Shown piece after piece: positions 23,016-34,006 of a stretch of 64,000 bases of DNA (position 1 is its first letter; every line of letters starts with the position of its first letter). This stretch comes from Lepturacanthus savala (Eukaryota > Chordata > Actinopteri > Scombriformes > Trichiuridae): positions 4,892,348-4,956,347 of the forward strand of contig CM060471.1 of the NCBI GenBank assembly GCA_030544235.1, given 5' to 3'. The notes under the pieces were generated by a model, which saw only the letters and a program-made list of their open reading frames with translations, was not told where the DNA came from and searched no databases. A program made the translations under genes and the position numbers.

Positions 23016-23690
23016 ATATCAGATAAATATTACTTCACTGTCATTTTTCAGCACCGACATATATTGAACTGATATTTGTCTCCTGTGTTTGACACTACAC
23101 ACTAAGGGCAGTGGGCAGTCAGATCGTGGCCCTTGGGGACCAGCTCCAGTTGTTTTTTCTAGTGCTTTGGACAGTAACACTGAGAGGCTGTTTGACGGTT
23201 GTAGGAAACTGGCTGAAGGAAACCCACACAATCCCAGGGAAGCCAACCACTAATAATTCAAGTTAATGGGCTGATAACATTTGAAATGGCCGACATTCTA
23301 CACTGTTTTCTCATTTTCTCATTTTGAACATTAAGGCCACGCTATAAAACTACAGGCCTGTAGGCATGTTGTCTACATTAGGCCAGATATACTTGAGAAT
23401 CAGAAAACTGCAAATAGCAAAATCTATCCACGGTTACAAGTGGCAGAAAGTAATATATAAGAAATGTGAGGGTGATCATAGTTTATATTCACTGAAACAG
23501 GTCTGTGTGTTATAAATGCTTGTTTATGACTTTAATCACATCTGTTCCTTATTTTTACTTTGTGTTTTTAAGGTCTGCTCCAGCATCCATATCATGTACT
23601 TGCAGTCTCCACTGAGCTAACATGCATTCCGCCTGCTCCCTCTGTGTAAGCCTATAGGCGGAATGTACCGCTGTAGCGTGGCTCTGCTCC
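23016..23690. other. Noncoding interval, possible SINE-like patch at 23100-23240
   Basis: 'GGGCAGTGGGCAGTCAGATCG' and 'CCCTTGGGGACCAGCTCCAG' resemble a fish SINE body but are too decayed to classify. The rest is unremarkable. Confidence 0.3.
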
Positions 23691-24010
23691 TTTAGTGTTG
23701 CACGTGTCAGCGGGTGGTTTCAACACAATTAAAGAACTGCTTAATAAATAATAGCCAGCCTTTCTTTCCTCCCCCTCCCTCAACCATAATAAATCCATTA
23801 CAATGGCAGACCATAGAGTTTCTCCTGTTTTTACTCAATAATTGATGAAGACAAATTCCTTCAGGCGCTAATTAGATCAACAGGAAATTAGTATTTATTG
23901 GAATACAGGCCTTCAGAAAAGGTCATATTGAATATTTGCTCAACGTCTAGTCTTCCATGCAACACTTTCATGGTTATGCAAAAGGTTTTAATGGAAAGTC
24001 TATTGCCCAA
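23690..24010. promoter_or_regulatory. CNE-like block, homeodomain-site rich
   Basis: Dense TAAT/ATTA cores in otherwise non-simple sequence: 'CACAATTAAAGAACTGC', 'CCATAATAAATCCATTAC', 'CGCTAATTAGATCAACAGG' and 'GGAAATTAGTATTTATTGG'. There are no repeats and no splice borders. This is one of the best enhancer-like blocks in the window, but conservation is untested. Confidence 0.4.
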
Positions 24011-24940
24011 TATAGTCAGCGGTGTTTGAACAGTGTGGAAGCGAGGGAGGGAGGTGGTGTCTCACAGCTCCAACTCCACTCAGTGCTGCTGAAGCCTGCA
24101 CAAAACAGTCGCCTGTCAACATCAGACATTCATTTTCACCTCTGTGATGTCAGAATGTAATTTAGCCGATGCAGAATTTAGGTTTAATTAAAAAAAACTC
24201 TATCTACATTCATCATTAGGGTGATATCAGGAAAATTGGGCCACTCACTTGGGACAATAACAATACCAAATGCCTTTTCCATATATTTATGATTAATAAT
24301 GATGCTTCTGATCATTTTGTGATGGGATTATGGGATAAAATATAATTATTCAGGCCCTATACATCTTGAAATATTTTTGAATGAGTGGTTTCAGGTCATT
24401 TCAGTTTCAGGTGGATTTGTGATGCCCTATTTCTTGTCAAGCACAGTTATGTCAACAGATTAAAATCATTTTAGTCATTGGCTCTAATTTATAGTGGGGC
24501 TTACCTTAAATGGTTCATTTTACCTGATATCACTTCTATTTACATACTTGTCCTCACTCATCACACTTGTAAAACAGTAAAGCAAAGGACAAAAAAAAAT
24601 AAATAAATAAGGAGAAGTGGTTCATTTACAGCTCATTCATGTGTGTTTGGCTGATGATTGGTGGGATGTGCTGCTCATGATGAGATGAGCAGATGTGCTG
24701 ATTAGTCTAAAGCCAGACATATTGGAGCACATTCACTACGAGAACTACGGGCAACTGATGTTACAGTAAAAATATTTTTGCCAGTTTTCCATCTAACTAA
24801 CTACATAACCTTCCTTTCTACCCGTCTCCTCTTGTTAAGGAAGTGATCTTACATTTATGTCGTCTGATGTACGTCACTTCCCAGAATCAAAGTTCCTCCG
24901 AGTGCTAGATGGTCAGTGATCTGGTGATAACATCTGAATA
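24010..24940. other. Noncoding interval without recognised features
   Basis: Unique-looking sequence; no exon borders of quality, no transposon ends. Confidence 0.4.
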
Positions 24941-25215
24941 TATCCCTGCACGTGTGTGTGGACAGCTGAGCTGGCAGAGCTTCTGCTGGGTGTGATCCTT
25001 CGTCCCAGCGTTGAACCAGAGTGCAAAGCGAGAATTTCTCATGTAGCTTTCATTCCTGCTTTAGCCCTTCCTTTAATCAGCAACTTGCTAATTAGTTCCC
25101 AGTATGCTAATGCAGCCTACTGTCTTTCTCTTTCCCCCCACTTGTTATGCTAACTTATTAGCTCGCATTAGCATCAGTACTGATTAGCTGCAGCTCGGCC
25201 CCTGAGGAGCAGCCA
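24940..25215. promoter_or_regulatory. CNE-like block
   Basis: 'CTTGCTAATTAGTTCCCAG', 'GTATGCTAATGCAGCC', 'CTTATTAGCTCGCATTAGC' and 'ACTGATTAGCTGCAGC' crowd homeodomain and octamer-like words (ATGCTAAT) into 130 bases. Repeat-free. Confidence 0.38.
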
Positions 25216-25900
25216 AGTCAGCTCCACTCGCTGCTTCACACAGTTGTAATACAAACTGCAAAAAAACAAACAAGTGATTCGTTCTAACAAGTTGTACGGA
25301 ATGAAGTGTTGTGTAACTTGAAGCATGGATGCTCCCCTTTGTTTTCAATTTTTGCTCTTCACCGTGATGAAGTACGGGATCAAAATTAAGCACACACTCT
25401 AAAAAATGGTAATATTCTAGCAGCTGTGTCAATAAAATGCAGCGAAACAATGGAAACCATCTCATAAAAATACATAATTTTTTTATAATTAATATACAAT
25501 TCATAGCTTTAATTTTATAAGAAATATTGTGTTTTTTAGTTTGTCATAAGGATATTTCCACCTATAAAAACAATAACATTTCCCATAAAAATGTACTGAA
25601 ACTATAGCTATAAAACAAATAATAATCTATTATACACTGAGTAGAATGATTTCCGATAATTTTGTTAATCTATATTCAAAGGAACTCAATGATAGACCAC
25701 TAGTAAATCATTTAAGTTACACTGATTTGATTTACATCTTTCTTTTTTTTTTTTTTTTACCTTTCAAAGTAATGTTGGTGAAAAAAAGGAAAAATACTGA
25801 CTTTTTTTTTTTTTTTTACAGTGGATATGTAAGGTGTACATCACATGGTTATACTCTTTTAACACGCATGGGAAGGAGGGGGAGATGCTGAAGTGAAAGC
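25215..25900. other. AT-rich interval with poly(T) runs
   Basis: Two poly(T) runs at about 25741-25758 and 25803-25818 and no further recognisable feature. Confidence 0.4.
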
Positions 25901-26110
25901 GAGGCTGCCATGTGATATAATGAACATAAAACATGATGACGTTGTGTGATAGGACAGGAGAGGCCAATGACTGAACAAGGCTTTGATGGGCTTATTATTC
26001 TAACTTTGATTTATGGTAATTGACCTCTAAGTGGAGACACTCATAATTAATGGTGAGGTGAAAAGTCTCTCCGTGGCCTTCCTCTCCTTTCTTCCTTCCT
26101 GCACGAGAAC
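25900..26110. promoter_or_regulatory. CNE-like block
   Basis: 'GGCTTATTATTCTAACTTTG', 'GGTAATTGACCTCTAAG' and 'CTCATAATTAATGGTGAGG' lie in unique-looking sequence without exon borders. Confidence 0.33.
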
Positions 26111-27120
26111 AGAATGATCAAACTGGCAGATATTAGACGACAAATCCAACATTTTCTATCTTTCTCCAACATACTTTTCCTTAGTTTCACTTGAAGTTCT
26201 GATATCCCTAAGAAGACATATTTGTAGTTTTATAATCATTTCAATAATTTAGCATCTCTCTTCTTTCTGGAGTTTGAGTAAGAATAGATTGTTTTGTCTA
26301 TATTCTATATTGTATCTAGATTGTATTGTCTATATTAATTAACCTCTCCTCTGTTTGGCTGATGTAAATGGCTGTGAATGGCTATGAATGGTTAGTGTAT
26401 AGGTGTGACATCACAAAGATATTAACTTCTATATGGGACCTTTTAGATGTGGTTACTAATGAATGGAAGTAAACAGTAAAAATGACATCACAGTAAATGA
26501 CCTTTCACCTCCATTTACCCTGTGTATTCTCTCCTTCTCCCCATCCAGCTGCTGCGTTTTAACTTCACTCCCCATGTTTTATTCCTCTGCCTCTTCTTCT
26601 CCTGTTTTCATCCCAACCCTTCTTTCCTTTCTATTGTTCCAGACTTTCCACCCGTCTCTTCTCCGATATCCCTCTGCTCTCGTCTCCCCTTATCTCGTCT
26701 CTCCTCCTATCTTCACGTCGACACCAGCATCAGCCTCCCCTCTCTCTCTCCCTCCGTGTATCTGTGTGTGTTGGTGTCTCTCAGCCTCCCTGCAGTGGTG
26801 ACAGTGTGACAGCTGTGTGCCGGCCCGATCACACCCGGCCTTTGATCACTCTCCCAGCTTCCCATTGTGGCTAATGAGGGGAGCAGGAGGGCTCCAGGGC
26901 TCCCATACTGGAGCTCCCAGATCGCCCTCTATACCTCTACCACTCCTCCTTAAAATCTCCCGTTCCCTCCCCTTCTCTCTCGCTCTGCCTTCCTTTCATC
27001 CTATTCGCTATATTCCCTACTCATGGGTCCTCTTTCCTCTTCTTCCCCACTATTCGTCACTGTACACTTGCTCTTTTCCTTTTGCCTCTCTGCAACTTCA
27101 GCTGTTGTGGGTGGGTAAAG
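26110..27120. other. Pyrimidine-rich interval
   Basis: Long TC-rich runs at 26500-26780 and 26930-27080 give spurious Ser/Pro/Leu frames (112, 95 and 108 codons). Between them 26815-26935 is unique and CNE-like ('TTTGATCACTCTCCCAGC', 'GTGGCTAATGAGGGG'). Confidence 0.45.
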
Positions 27121-27129
27121 ACTTAAAGT

Positions 27130-27425
27130 CCAATAAAAGGTAGAGCATGTGGATATATGCAAATATTCGGGAATTCTTGAATTGTAGTGACGTGCCTGTT
27201 CTCAAGAACCACTCCCTTTGTTGTTTGGAACATGGCTCCATTCAGAGTGGTATTCAATCAGAAAGCAGAACAGTGTGGAACATATGTCGGTTTAGAGTGG
27301 TTCATTTGCTTGGACTGAAGTTGAGAACCATTCATCAGATCAACTTCAGACTTAATCAGATCCTCAGCAACACTTCCACCAATTGTCAAGTTGATTGGAC
27401 GAATGCTTCTTAAGGTATGCAAAGG
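27130..27425 (+). repeat. Possible dispersed repeat, unclassified
   Basis: The end 'CCACCAATTGTCAAGTTGATTGGACGAATGC' resembles 3' regions of fish non-LTR elements. I cannot match it to another copy in the window, so the call is weak. Confidence 0.25.
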
Positions 27426-28190
27426 ACAGCAGTAGATGGATAGAGTTTCCTTCCTCTTTAATTAGTTAATGACGACACGGCACCAGCTATGTGCCAAATG
27501 ATGCCAAATTTGTCATGATCATTCAAACTTCATATCGACACATGGCCACCAAATATAGTTGCAACAGCTCAAACTGTTCATGACATGATATTCTTCTGTT
27601 ATATAAGCCCTGCCTACATCATTTGAGCAAACTTTGTTGTGAAGTCAAAATCTGTTTAAAATACAAAAGCATTCATCAGGTATCTCAAAAGGTACATTTG
27701 TTGTTGTTACTGTTGATTTTATGTCATTTGGAAGTCCATCTCTACCATTTTGTAAATTTATTTTATTTTTTTTTTTTTACACAAAAATGTCAAATGTAAA
27801 AAATTATATATCTTTTAAACCTCTTTAAGAGAGTTAAACTATCTAGTACCAAGTTTTTAGGATTACACCACATAACATTTTTGACATTATCCCATATGAT
27901 TTTAAAAAATATCTGTTTTGACTTTCCCACATCAGAACCACTCAATCTCTTACCGATGAATGACGGCAACCTTTGAATGTACCTGCATGTGTAGCAGACA
28001 CCACCTAACCCACGTAAGGCTCAAACCGACTGATAACACCCATTCAATTCAGTGATAACACCAGAATAAAAAATGATGATGGAAATGATATCTTTCCATG
28101 TGATAAACTACTATAAAAGCATTGACTATGCAATCTGTGTTGTATAAATTACTTAGATTATACATGTAAAATCCTATTGTACCTATTTCT
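27425..28190. other. AT-rich noncoding interval
   Basis: No features were recognised apart from a poly(T) run at about 27765-27779. Confidence 0.4.
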
Positions 28191-28560
28191 CTTTATATTC
28201 AAAAACAGCCCCAGGTCTGCTTTTACTGACTCTCTCCATTGAATAGAGACAGCGAATGTTCACACATTCAGACCCGTGACATCTCCACAAAGCCGCTTTT
28301 GTACTCAGATGAACTCGAGCAGTCAAAAGACAAGAAGTGCAATCGCAGCGGTGAATATGTGAATACGTTGGGATCGCTTCAGCACTCGCCGTCTGGCCCG
28401 GCGCCAACAGCCTGTTTGCCCTCAAACACCATCAATCTGTTGATTCAGTTACTAGCATTTGCTTTTGTATATTGAAGCCGTCTGCATGCAGGGAAACAAT
28501 AGAAAAGAGACATTTACAGACTGAGCCCGGACGCTTATCGTCTCCTATCGCTGTTCCTGT
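28190..28560. promoter_or_regulatory. CNE-like block
   Basis: Unique, mixed-composition sequence with CpGs, 'TCCATTGAATAGAGACAGCG' and 'CACCATCAATCTGTTGATTC'. Open frames on both strands (80 and 78 codons) cross it without domains. Confidence 0.33.
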
Positions 28561-28849
28561 CCACACCTTTTCTCTTTCGCTCCTCGCCCCCCTGCTTGTT
28601 CGTATAATTTCTCTTTTCCTTTGTTTTTGTTCATTCCTTCCTTCCATCGCTTTCCCCTTTTCTTTCCATCTCGCCTGTTAACTCCCTGTGTTTTGTGATC
28701 CTTATCACCCGACTCTCCTCCTCCTCCTCCTCCTTCCTTTGTGGTGGTATCGCTTGGTTTGTGGAGAAATGAATTCCTCCTCCTGTTCAAATGCAGTTAT
28801 GGAAAAATATAGGGGGGGGGGGCATAGAGGGAGAGAAAGATGGTGTTAA

Positions 28850-29150
28850 TATTGATCTTGGTTAATTAGATTCCTATTGGAGTCCCGTGGGGGGATTGGA
28901 GTGGCGAGGAGCTGTGTTTGAGTCCAGGCGGAGGAAAATGGAGCCTGAATTAGACGGAATTCCATTTTAAACAGCAGCCTGTTTGGACTCAGAGAGAAGA
29001 AATCAGCGCTTCTCATATTTGATATATTCAAATCACCCAGCTCACTCTGATCCGTCTCTCTCTGTTTAATTAGACCTCCTTTTGTCTTTTTGTTGCTGTC
29101 CTCTTCTCCAGCTTGACAGCATTTATGTTCTGACTTAATTTGCATTTTCT
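28850..29150. promoter_or_regulatory. CNE-like block
   Basis: 'GGTTAATTAGATTCCTATTGG', 'CTGAATTAGACGGAATTCC', 'CTGTTTAATTAGACCTCC' and 'CTTAATTTGCATTTTC' give four homeodomain-type cores and an ATTTGCAT octamer within 260 bases. Repeat-free; among the stronger enhancer-like blocks. Confidence 0.4.
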
Positions 29151-29407
29151 TCTTGCGAGAGTGTGTGTGTGTGTGTAAGCACGCACACATTGGGACTCCC
29201 CTCTATCCAATCATAGCCAGCATGAGTAGATGTGGTTCAGTGCTCCCATGAACATGTATGATTACCCAGAAACATGTGTAACCCACAGGATGTGGGTTTT
29301 AGCAGCCGAGGCGCCTCGTGCTCCACATGGCCATGTACGCTAGGAGATTAAGGCCTTTTCCTTTCTCCTGAATTATTTCACATTATTTCCTTCTCCGTGA
29401 CTCACAG

Positions 29408-29485
29408 TGCAGAAGAAGTGCTGGCAAACATGGTGCGTACAGGCTGGATTTACGGGGATCAGCAGCATATCATCACAGCAACAGA
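29408..29485 (+). CDS. Putative internal exon B (78 nt), unidentified gene
   Basis: The acceptor TTTCCTTCTCCGTGACTCACAG ends at 29407 and a donor AGA|GTAAGC follows 29485. Read in the phase left by exon A (one base to complete a codon), it gives AEEVLANMVRTGWIYGDQQ and six more residues without a stop. It is of mixed, protein-like composition with no simple sequence. Another frame is also open, so coding is not proven. I do not recognise the peptide. The flanking 29290-29510 is repeat-free. Confidence 0.38.
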
Positions 29486-29509
29486 GTAAGCTGCGCTTCC
29501 TAATTGAAA

Positions 29510-29955
29510 GAAAGTTTATTCTGTGAAAATGCTAATGCTGCAGCAGTAGTACACAAATGTACTCTAGCGTTGTTGCAGCTTACTGAACTGTGATTAACCG
29601 ATTAATCAAGATTAATTTCAGACAGTTTTAGAATTAATTAATTCCCTTTTTTATATCATATGCAGTGCTGTAACAGGTCTAAAGATAGAAGTAGAAATGT
29701 TGCAAATGGAGCATCGAGCTTGGCTGAAGCCCTGAATTTTGACTTGCATTGCCCCCAAGTTTTGGAATTTGGACCATGTTTAACATCTGACATCAGAACA
29801 GGACAGTAGAGCAGTAGAGACTTTGTCAGTTGTGAAGAAACGATTACTACTATGAAAATTCCAGTTTCAGTGGTTGTGTGTAAATATAAAACTAATTATA
29901 GTAAAATAAGACCACCCACTCATTCTGTTGTGGTCTGTAGTGTTGCTGAAACCTG
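29510..29955. other. Noncoding interval without recognised features
   Basis: AT-rich unique-looking sequence; 'TGATTAACCGATTAATCAAG' at about 29591 may be a scrap of the element type seen at 42409. Confidence 0.35.
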
Positions 29956-30066
29956 GCTCAATACAAGCCATTTAGAAACGGTTCTGGTTGTGATGTCACA
30001 ACAGGAGTGGAAGTTAATAGTAATTGCTCCTTCTCCTTCTGGCTGCTTGTACTTGATGTCTGTTTA

Positions 30067-30236
30067 GAATTTAGTGTCTCCAATTCCTCAGTATGTTTAT
30101 TGGACTGTGGGAGGAAGCTGGAGAACCTGGAGAAAACCCACACAGACACAGGGAGAACATGAAACTCCACACAGAAATATCCAGACCAAGGTCATGAACC
30201 TGTGACCTTCTTGCTGTGAGGCAACAGCGCTAACCA
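30067..30236 (-). mobile_element. V-SINE, copy 1 (3'-truncated)
   Basis: On the minus strand it has a tRNA-like head (GTTAGCGCTGTTGCCTCACA, with a B-box-like GGTTCATGACC) and the conserved central domain complementary to 'GGGAGAACATGAAACTCCAC' and 'TTGGACTGTGGGAGGAAGC'. These are the marks of the vertebrate V-SINE superfamily, propagated by LINE machinery. Sequence 30241-30345 next to the head is shared with copy 4. Confidence 0.85.
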
Positions 30237-30240
30237 CAAA

Positions 30241-30345
30241 CACTTTCACAATAAAGTCTTGAAACGGTTGCAGCTGATTTTTTGACGGGTTTCATGTATG
30301 TTGCAAAGGGTTTTACTCAGTTGCAATTCAGTTTCAATCACACTT
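30241..30345. repeat. Segment shared with 45164-45285 beside a V-SINE
   Basis: 'GCAGCTGATTTTTTGACGGG', 'GTATGTTGCAAAGGGTTTTAC' and 'CAATTCAGTTTCAA' recur in the same order next to V-SINE copy 4. The similarity therefore extends beyond the SINE. Confidence 0.7.
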
Positions 30346-30478
30346 ATGGACAATTTAGAGAAGAACTTTACTTGTTTGGAATAGTAGTATACATTTGGAT
30401 AGGTTGTAAGGTCTACAGCCCATGTTAGAGGTTGAGAAGTATCTGTTGTATTTTCTTTCAAAACAGCTGACTATTTAT

Positions 30479-30772
30479 TGTAGGTACAACTAGTGAGCAG
30501 TTTTGACCAAATAGTGAGAGGTTTGGCCAGGAATGGGCACTCCAGAATGTCTGGAGGAGTGGACCTAAGAAAAGTATATAAAGAAGATGTTTGACACGAA
30601 TAGGAAGAGGTATCATGTTGGCACAGAGGCTCTCCAAGATTCACCATTGAGAGATCTACAATTTGGCCCCCAGTAGATGCTCTCAGATTCAGTATGTTTT
30701 TGACACTGTCTTTTTGTAATAAAAGTCTTTGTGCACAAGAGAAGATGTGTCGGGTGCTGATTTCTTTCATCA
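30479..30772 (+). mobile_element. Solo-LTR-like unit
   Basis: This region has promoter-then-polyadenylation architecture: AAGTATATAAAG (TATA-like, about 30574) and TAATAAAAGTC (polyadenylation-like, about 30717). The U5-like tail runs 'GTCGGGTGCTGATTTCTTTCATCA'. Tentative ends TGTAGG and CATCA are chosen for TG...CA. No target duplication or internal genes were found, so it would be a solo LTR of an old endogenous retrovirus-like element. Confidence 0.42.
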
Positions 30773-30959
30773 GCACATCAAGAAACAACACCTTCATTTA
30801 TTTCTTTAGATTTGTATCTTTGTATTACCATAGTCATCTGTGTGGGGGCTTTGTCTCACCATTTCTACCAAAACCTGCTTACTGTGCCATTTGCCGCCAC
30901 GAGGCTCATTTGATTCAATGAGTGATTGATCAGGTGATTGATAGCGGTGGCTCCTCGCC

Positions 30960-31000
30960 TTCCTCCCCTTTCCCCTCCTCCTCCTCCTCCTCCTCCCCTG
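30960..31000. repeat. (TCC)n tract
   Basis: CTCCTCCTCCTCCTCCTCC within a pyrimidine-rich stretch at about 30955-31010. Confidence 0.85.
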
Positions 31001-31149
31001 TAGTTCACCTCCTTTCTTTTTACCTCTCTGTTCCACTAGCTCACCTGCCCATGATAGTTGACACCCTTCTCTCCATCTGTAAGCATTGCAGCTACTTTGA
31101 GTGAAAGGACCCATCCATCCATTCATTCAGCCCCACCCCCCGCCACCAA

Positions 31150-31640
31150 CATCACTCTGCATTCTTAATTGAATCCTTTCAATATATTCCCTGTGGCTCG
31201 ATGGGAAGGGTCACTTGTTTCTGATTGCTTCACACACAGCAGGCATAGAGGACTTTATCTGGCGACCAGGCTGCCCGAGTGAAATAAAATGTGTGTTTTT
31301 GTGTGTTTGTCTCTCTTTCACAAGCCCGTCCTGTTCACCTCTGGGTCTTGGCAGTGTGCAGAATAAAGAAGCCTCGGCTGCAGATTTGCTCAAAGAAGCG
31401 CTTTTCTTACCGTTCACTTTGTCTACAGAGAAGAAGTGTGGATCAATACACGAGTTTGCCACTTCTGGCTTTTTATTAAAAATCTGATATTGCCCAGTCA
31501 GTGTCGTATAGCTGACGAGTGAGCTACAGTTTCCATTGTTGCATATTTTGATGGGCTGTCGGATCGATTCAGAGCTTTTTTTTCCCTCCGTATCATCTGC
31601 AGATTGTTTCAAATGTGGACTTTTTTCATTCCAAATAAAG
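31150..31640. promoter_or_regulatory. CNE-like block
   Basis: Unique, mixed composition with 'TTCTTAATTGAATCC' and 'GCTTTTTATTAAAAATCTG'. Long frames run on both strands (133 codons minus, 90 plus) with no domain. It contains the microexon-like unit at 31411-31422. Confidence 0.33.
31411..31422 (-). CDS. Microexon-like unit (12 nt)
   Basis: On the minus strand a strong acceptor CACTTCTTCTCTGTAG is followed after only ACAAAGTGAACG by a donor GTAAGA. Vertebrate neuronal microexons have this form and sit in conserved intron sequence, and the surrounding block is CNE-like. Chance is a serious alternative. Confidence 0.15.
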
Positions 31641-32690
31641 AATAAACCTGCATTGATAAGTTAATAGTCTGGAGCACAGCCAGCGGGGACAAATAAAATC
31701 CACTGGCCTATGAGGGGCAGGATAAAAACTATTGAGGGGTACAATTACCAATACTACAATAATGAAGGGCTGGGAGGCAGGAGCGTCCCACAAGATCTTC
31801 ACAGGGACCTTCCAACTGCTGCCAGGAATCAAGACAACGCCATCTTTAATAGAAGCAGCAGAGGCAGCTCACCAGACACTCCCCAAACCCCACAGCTTTG
31901 TCTCAAGTTCTATCAAGTTTTGTTTACCAGAACTACTGGTCTTGAATTTACACTGGACACAATATTCCTACAGTAGAAACACTCAACATTATCTTTGTCC
32001 TTGATCCCTTTTTTCATTTTTTTTCATCATTTTTTTCACTCGAGTCCAAGTGTTTGGTCTGTCTTTATCATTACCAGTTGAGTTCTCAAAATGCCTGTTA
32101 TACACAAAAGAACCATCCCTAAAAGCAGTGTTAGGAGTAAGAACAAAATCATTGGCCAAAACAGCATTTCAACATCAGTAGATACAAAAATATCCATATA
32201 GCTACTGGATAACACACACATTTACTTGCGCAAGTTAATGAGTTACTGGTAATCTGCTCCTTCTTTCCATCAGAAAAAGACGGTTTTGCATGTTATCTCG
32301 GGCTAAGCTAGTGCTAATCTGGTAGCCTGGCTCCACATGCCTACGTTCTTATCTTATTTTTTATTGTCCATCAGTTCTCTATCTGAGTTTTTGTTATATT
32401 TGTGGGTTTTCTCTGGACAAATATTGACTTGTCCACTCCGTGATCAGAGGGCATGGCTGAGAACATTGAGGTTTAGGTCATGCACTACTTTGAATTTTAG
32501 TTGCTCTATGATTGTAGTTCATTGGCTGTGGCAGAGAAAGACACAAGTGAAGTCATTTGGTCCATTGTGGAATATCCTAAATGTCTAGAAATCAAAGCCA
32601 TAGCAGGAGCAATCTTTCATCAGGTTGTTTCCAGCTGGTTCCAGCATTCCAGTGCATGACATAGAGTACATCACAACAATGGATGCATCA
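31640..32690. other. Noncoding interval without recognised features
   Basis: Unique-looking sequence; T-rich at 32005-32040. No element ends or exon borders were convincing. Confidence 0.35.
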
Positions 32691-32790
32691 AAAAAAAAAA
32701 ATTGTGGCCGAAGCCAAATAATATAAAAAGGCTTGGCCAAATATCAAATGCGGTTGTTAAGTTTTTCACTTTTTTTAATATTGCATAAAT
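32690..32790 (+). mobile_element. hAT-like fragment (GGCCGAAGCCAAATAA type)
   Basis: 'GTGGCCGAAGCCAAATAATA' and 'TTGGCCAAATATCAAATGCGG' form an imperfect inverted pair typical of a fish hAT end. Only about 100 bases are recognised. Confidence 0.4.
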
Positions 32791-33033
32791 AGTCTAAAAT
32801 AAATTATATACATGTTTTTCATAGAAACATCTGGTAAACACACATCAGAGAGGAGCAAGCATGCCACAAACAGCAAAATGCTGCTAACACAGAAATTATG
32901 CAAAACCAGAAACACACAAACACATAAAACAAATGCAACAAAAAAAGCTGTAGGATAAAATGTTGCATCACAGAAATGAAGCAGAAGCAAAGACTCACAA
33001 ATCCATTTGCACAAAAATAGCAGCACTTCACAG

Positions 33034-34006
33034 TAGGGCTGGGCGATATGGCCTAAAAACAAAATCTCAGATTTTTTTTTACAAAAAATCGGATTTCCGA
33101 TTTTAATCGATTTTTCTCTGCCCTAATCAAAAGCAAATAAGAGATGATGAATAAGTTTATTTTTTTTCCCTCGGTCGTTGCCATGCTTGTGAACCTACAG
33201 TGTTTAGGTGCGCCCCGCTAACGTATCCGTGTAGAGCAGGCATTCCCAAAGTCCACTCGGGCCACTCGGCCACTCGGGGTTGCGCAAACTAAAAAACGTG
33301 ATGGCAGTCTGGCTGTTTTTAATAAAGGTTTTTCAAAGTGGGATTTTTTGACACAAGGAGTCGGAGGAGTCTAAATAAACATTTTAGTTATATAAAACAT
33401 ACATATTAAATAAATATTCAACATCCTGTTATACAACTTCTCTCTGTTTAGACATGACGGTTTAACACTTTTTTTTTTTGGTGCGTCATTATTCCTGCAT
33501 CAGGCGACACATGCAGTCAAGTCCAGTCACTGGAGTCACGCTCACATTTCCACAGATTTGCGGAGATGTGGTTGAACAGAGACTCCACGCTGTTATTGAT
33601 CGTGTTGCAGGAAAAAAAGACGTTTGTAAACATGGACACAGCAGATGAAGCAGCTGTTGATGATGTTTGTTATTTATCAGTAACAAGGACGGTGAATACA
33701 CCAGCATGTAAAGCAGAGAGGTAGAGACATTACGCTGTTACTGAGCTGAGAAACGGCAGCGGAGAAAACAACGGACGCTTGATGTTGAGTTGTTTATATA
33801 AAGTAGAGCTGATATATCGTCAACCAGGTTGGGATATAGATGGGGGTGACGGATAAAAAAGTTTGGGAACTGCTGGTGTAGAGTGTTGCAGTGGGTTGTT
33901 CCGGAAGCATGGGAGACGAAAATTGATTTTAAGATTTCCCCTTTTTTTAATCGTCTTGACTAATAGATCCGATTTTGATTTAAAATCGATTAATCGCACA
34001 GCCCTA
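33034..34006 (+). mobile_element. Outer hAT element with perfect 8-bp target duplication
   Basis: Starts TAGGGCTGGGCGATATGG and ends ATCGATTAATCGCACAGCCCTA, giving terminal inverted repeats TAGGGCTGGGCGAT and TAGGGCTGTGCGAT. It is bounded on both sides by CTTCACAG (33026-33033 and 34007-34014). Eight-base duplication with these ends marks the hAT superfamily. Without the nested insertion (33237-33875 plus one duplicate) it is only about 326 bases, so it is non-autonomous. Confidence 0.92.
33237..33875. mobile_element. Inner hAT element nested in the outer one
   Basis: Begins CAGGCATTCCCAAAGT and ends AAGTTTGGGAACTGCTG, an imperfect inverted repeat with CAG...CTG ends of the widespread CAGTGGTTCCCAAACT type. 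It is flanked by perfect GTGTAGAG duplicates (33229-33236 and 33876-33883). At 639 bases it has no intact frame. A 72-codon minus frame inside is not recognisable as transposase. Confidence 0.9.

Noticed and set aside
26463..27143. Ser/Pro/Leu-rich frames
   Set aside because: Produced by pyrimidine-rich tracts in several frames at once, which is not expected of a real gene.
30471..30797. 108-codon minus frame
   Set aside because: Antisense to the LTR-like unit and without a domain.
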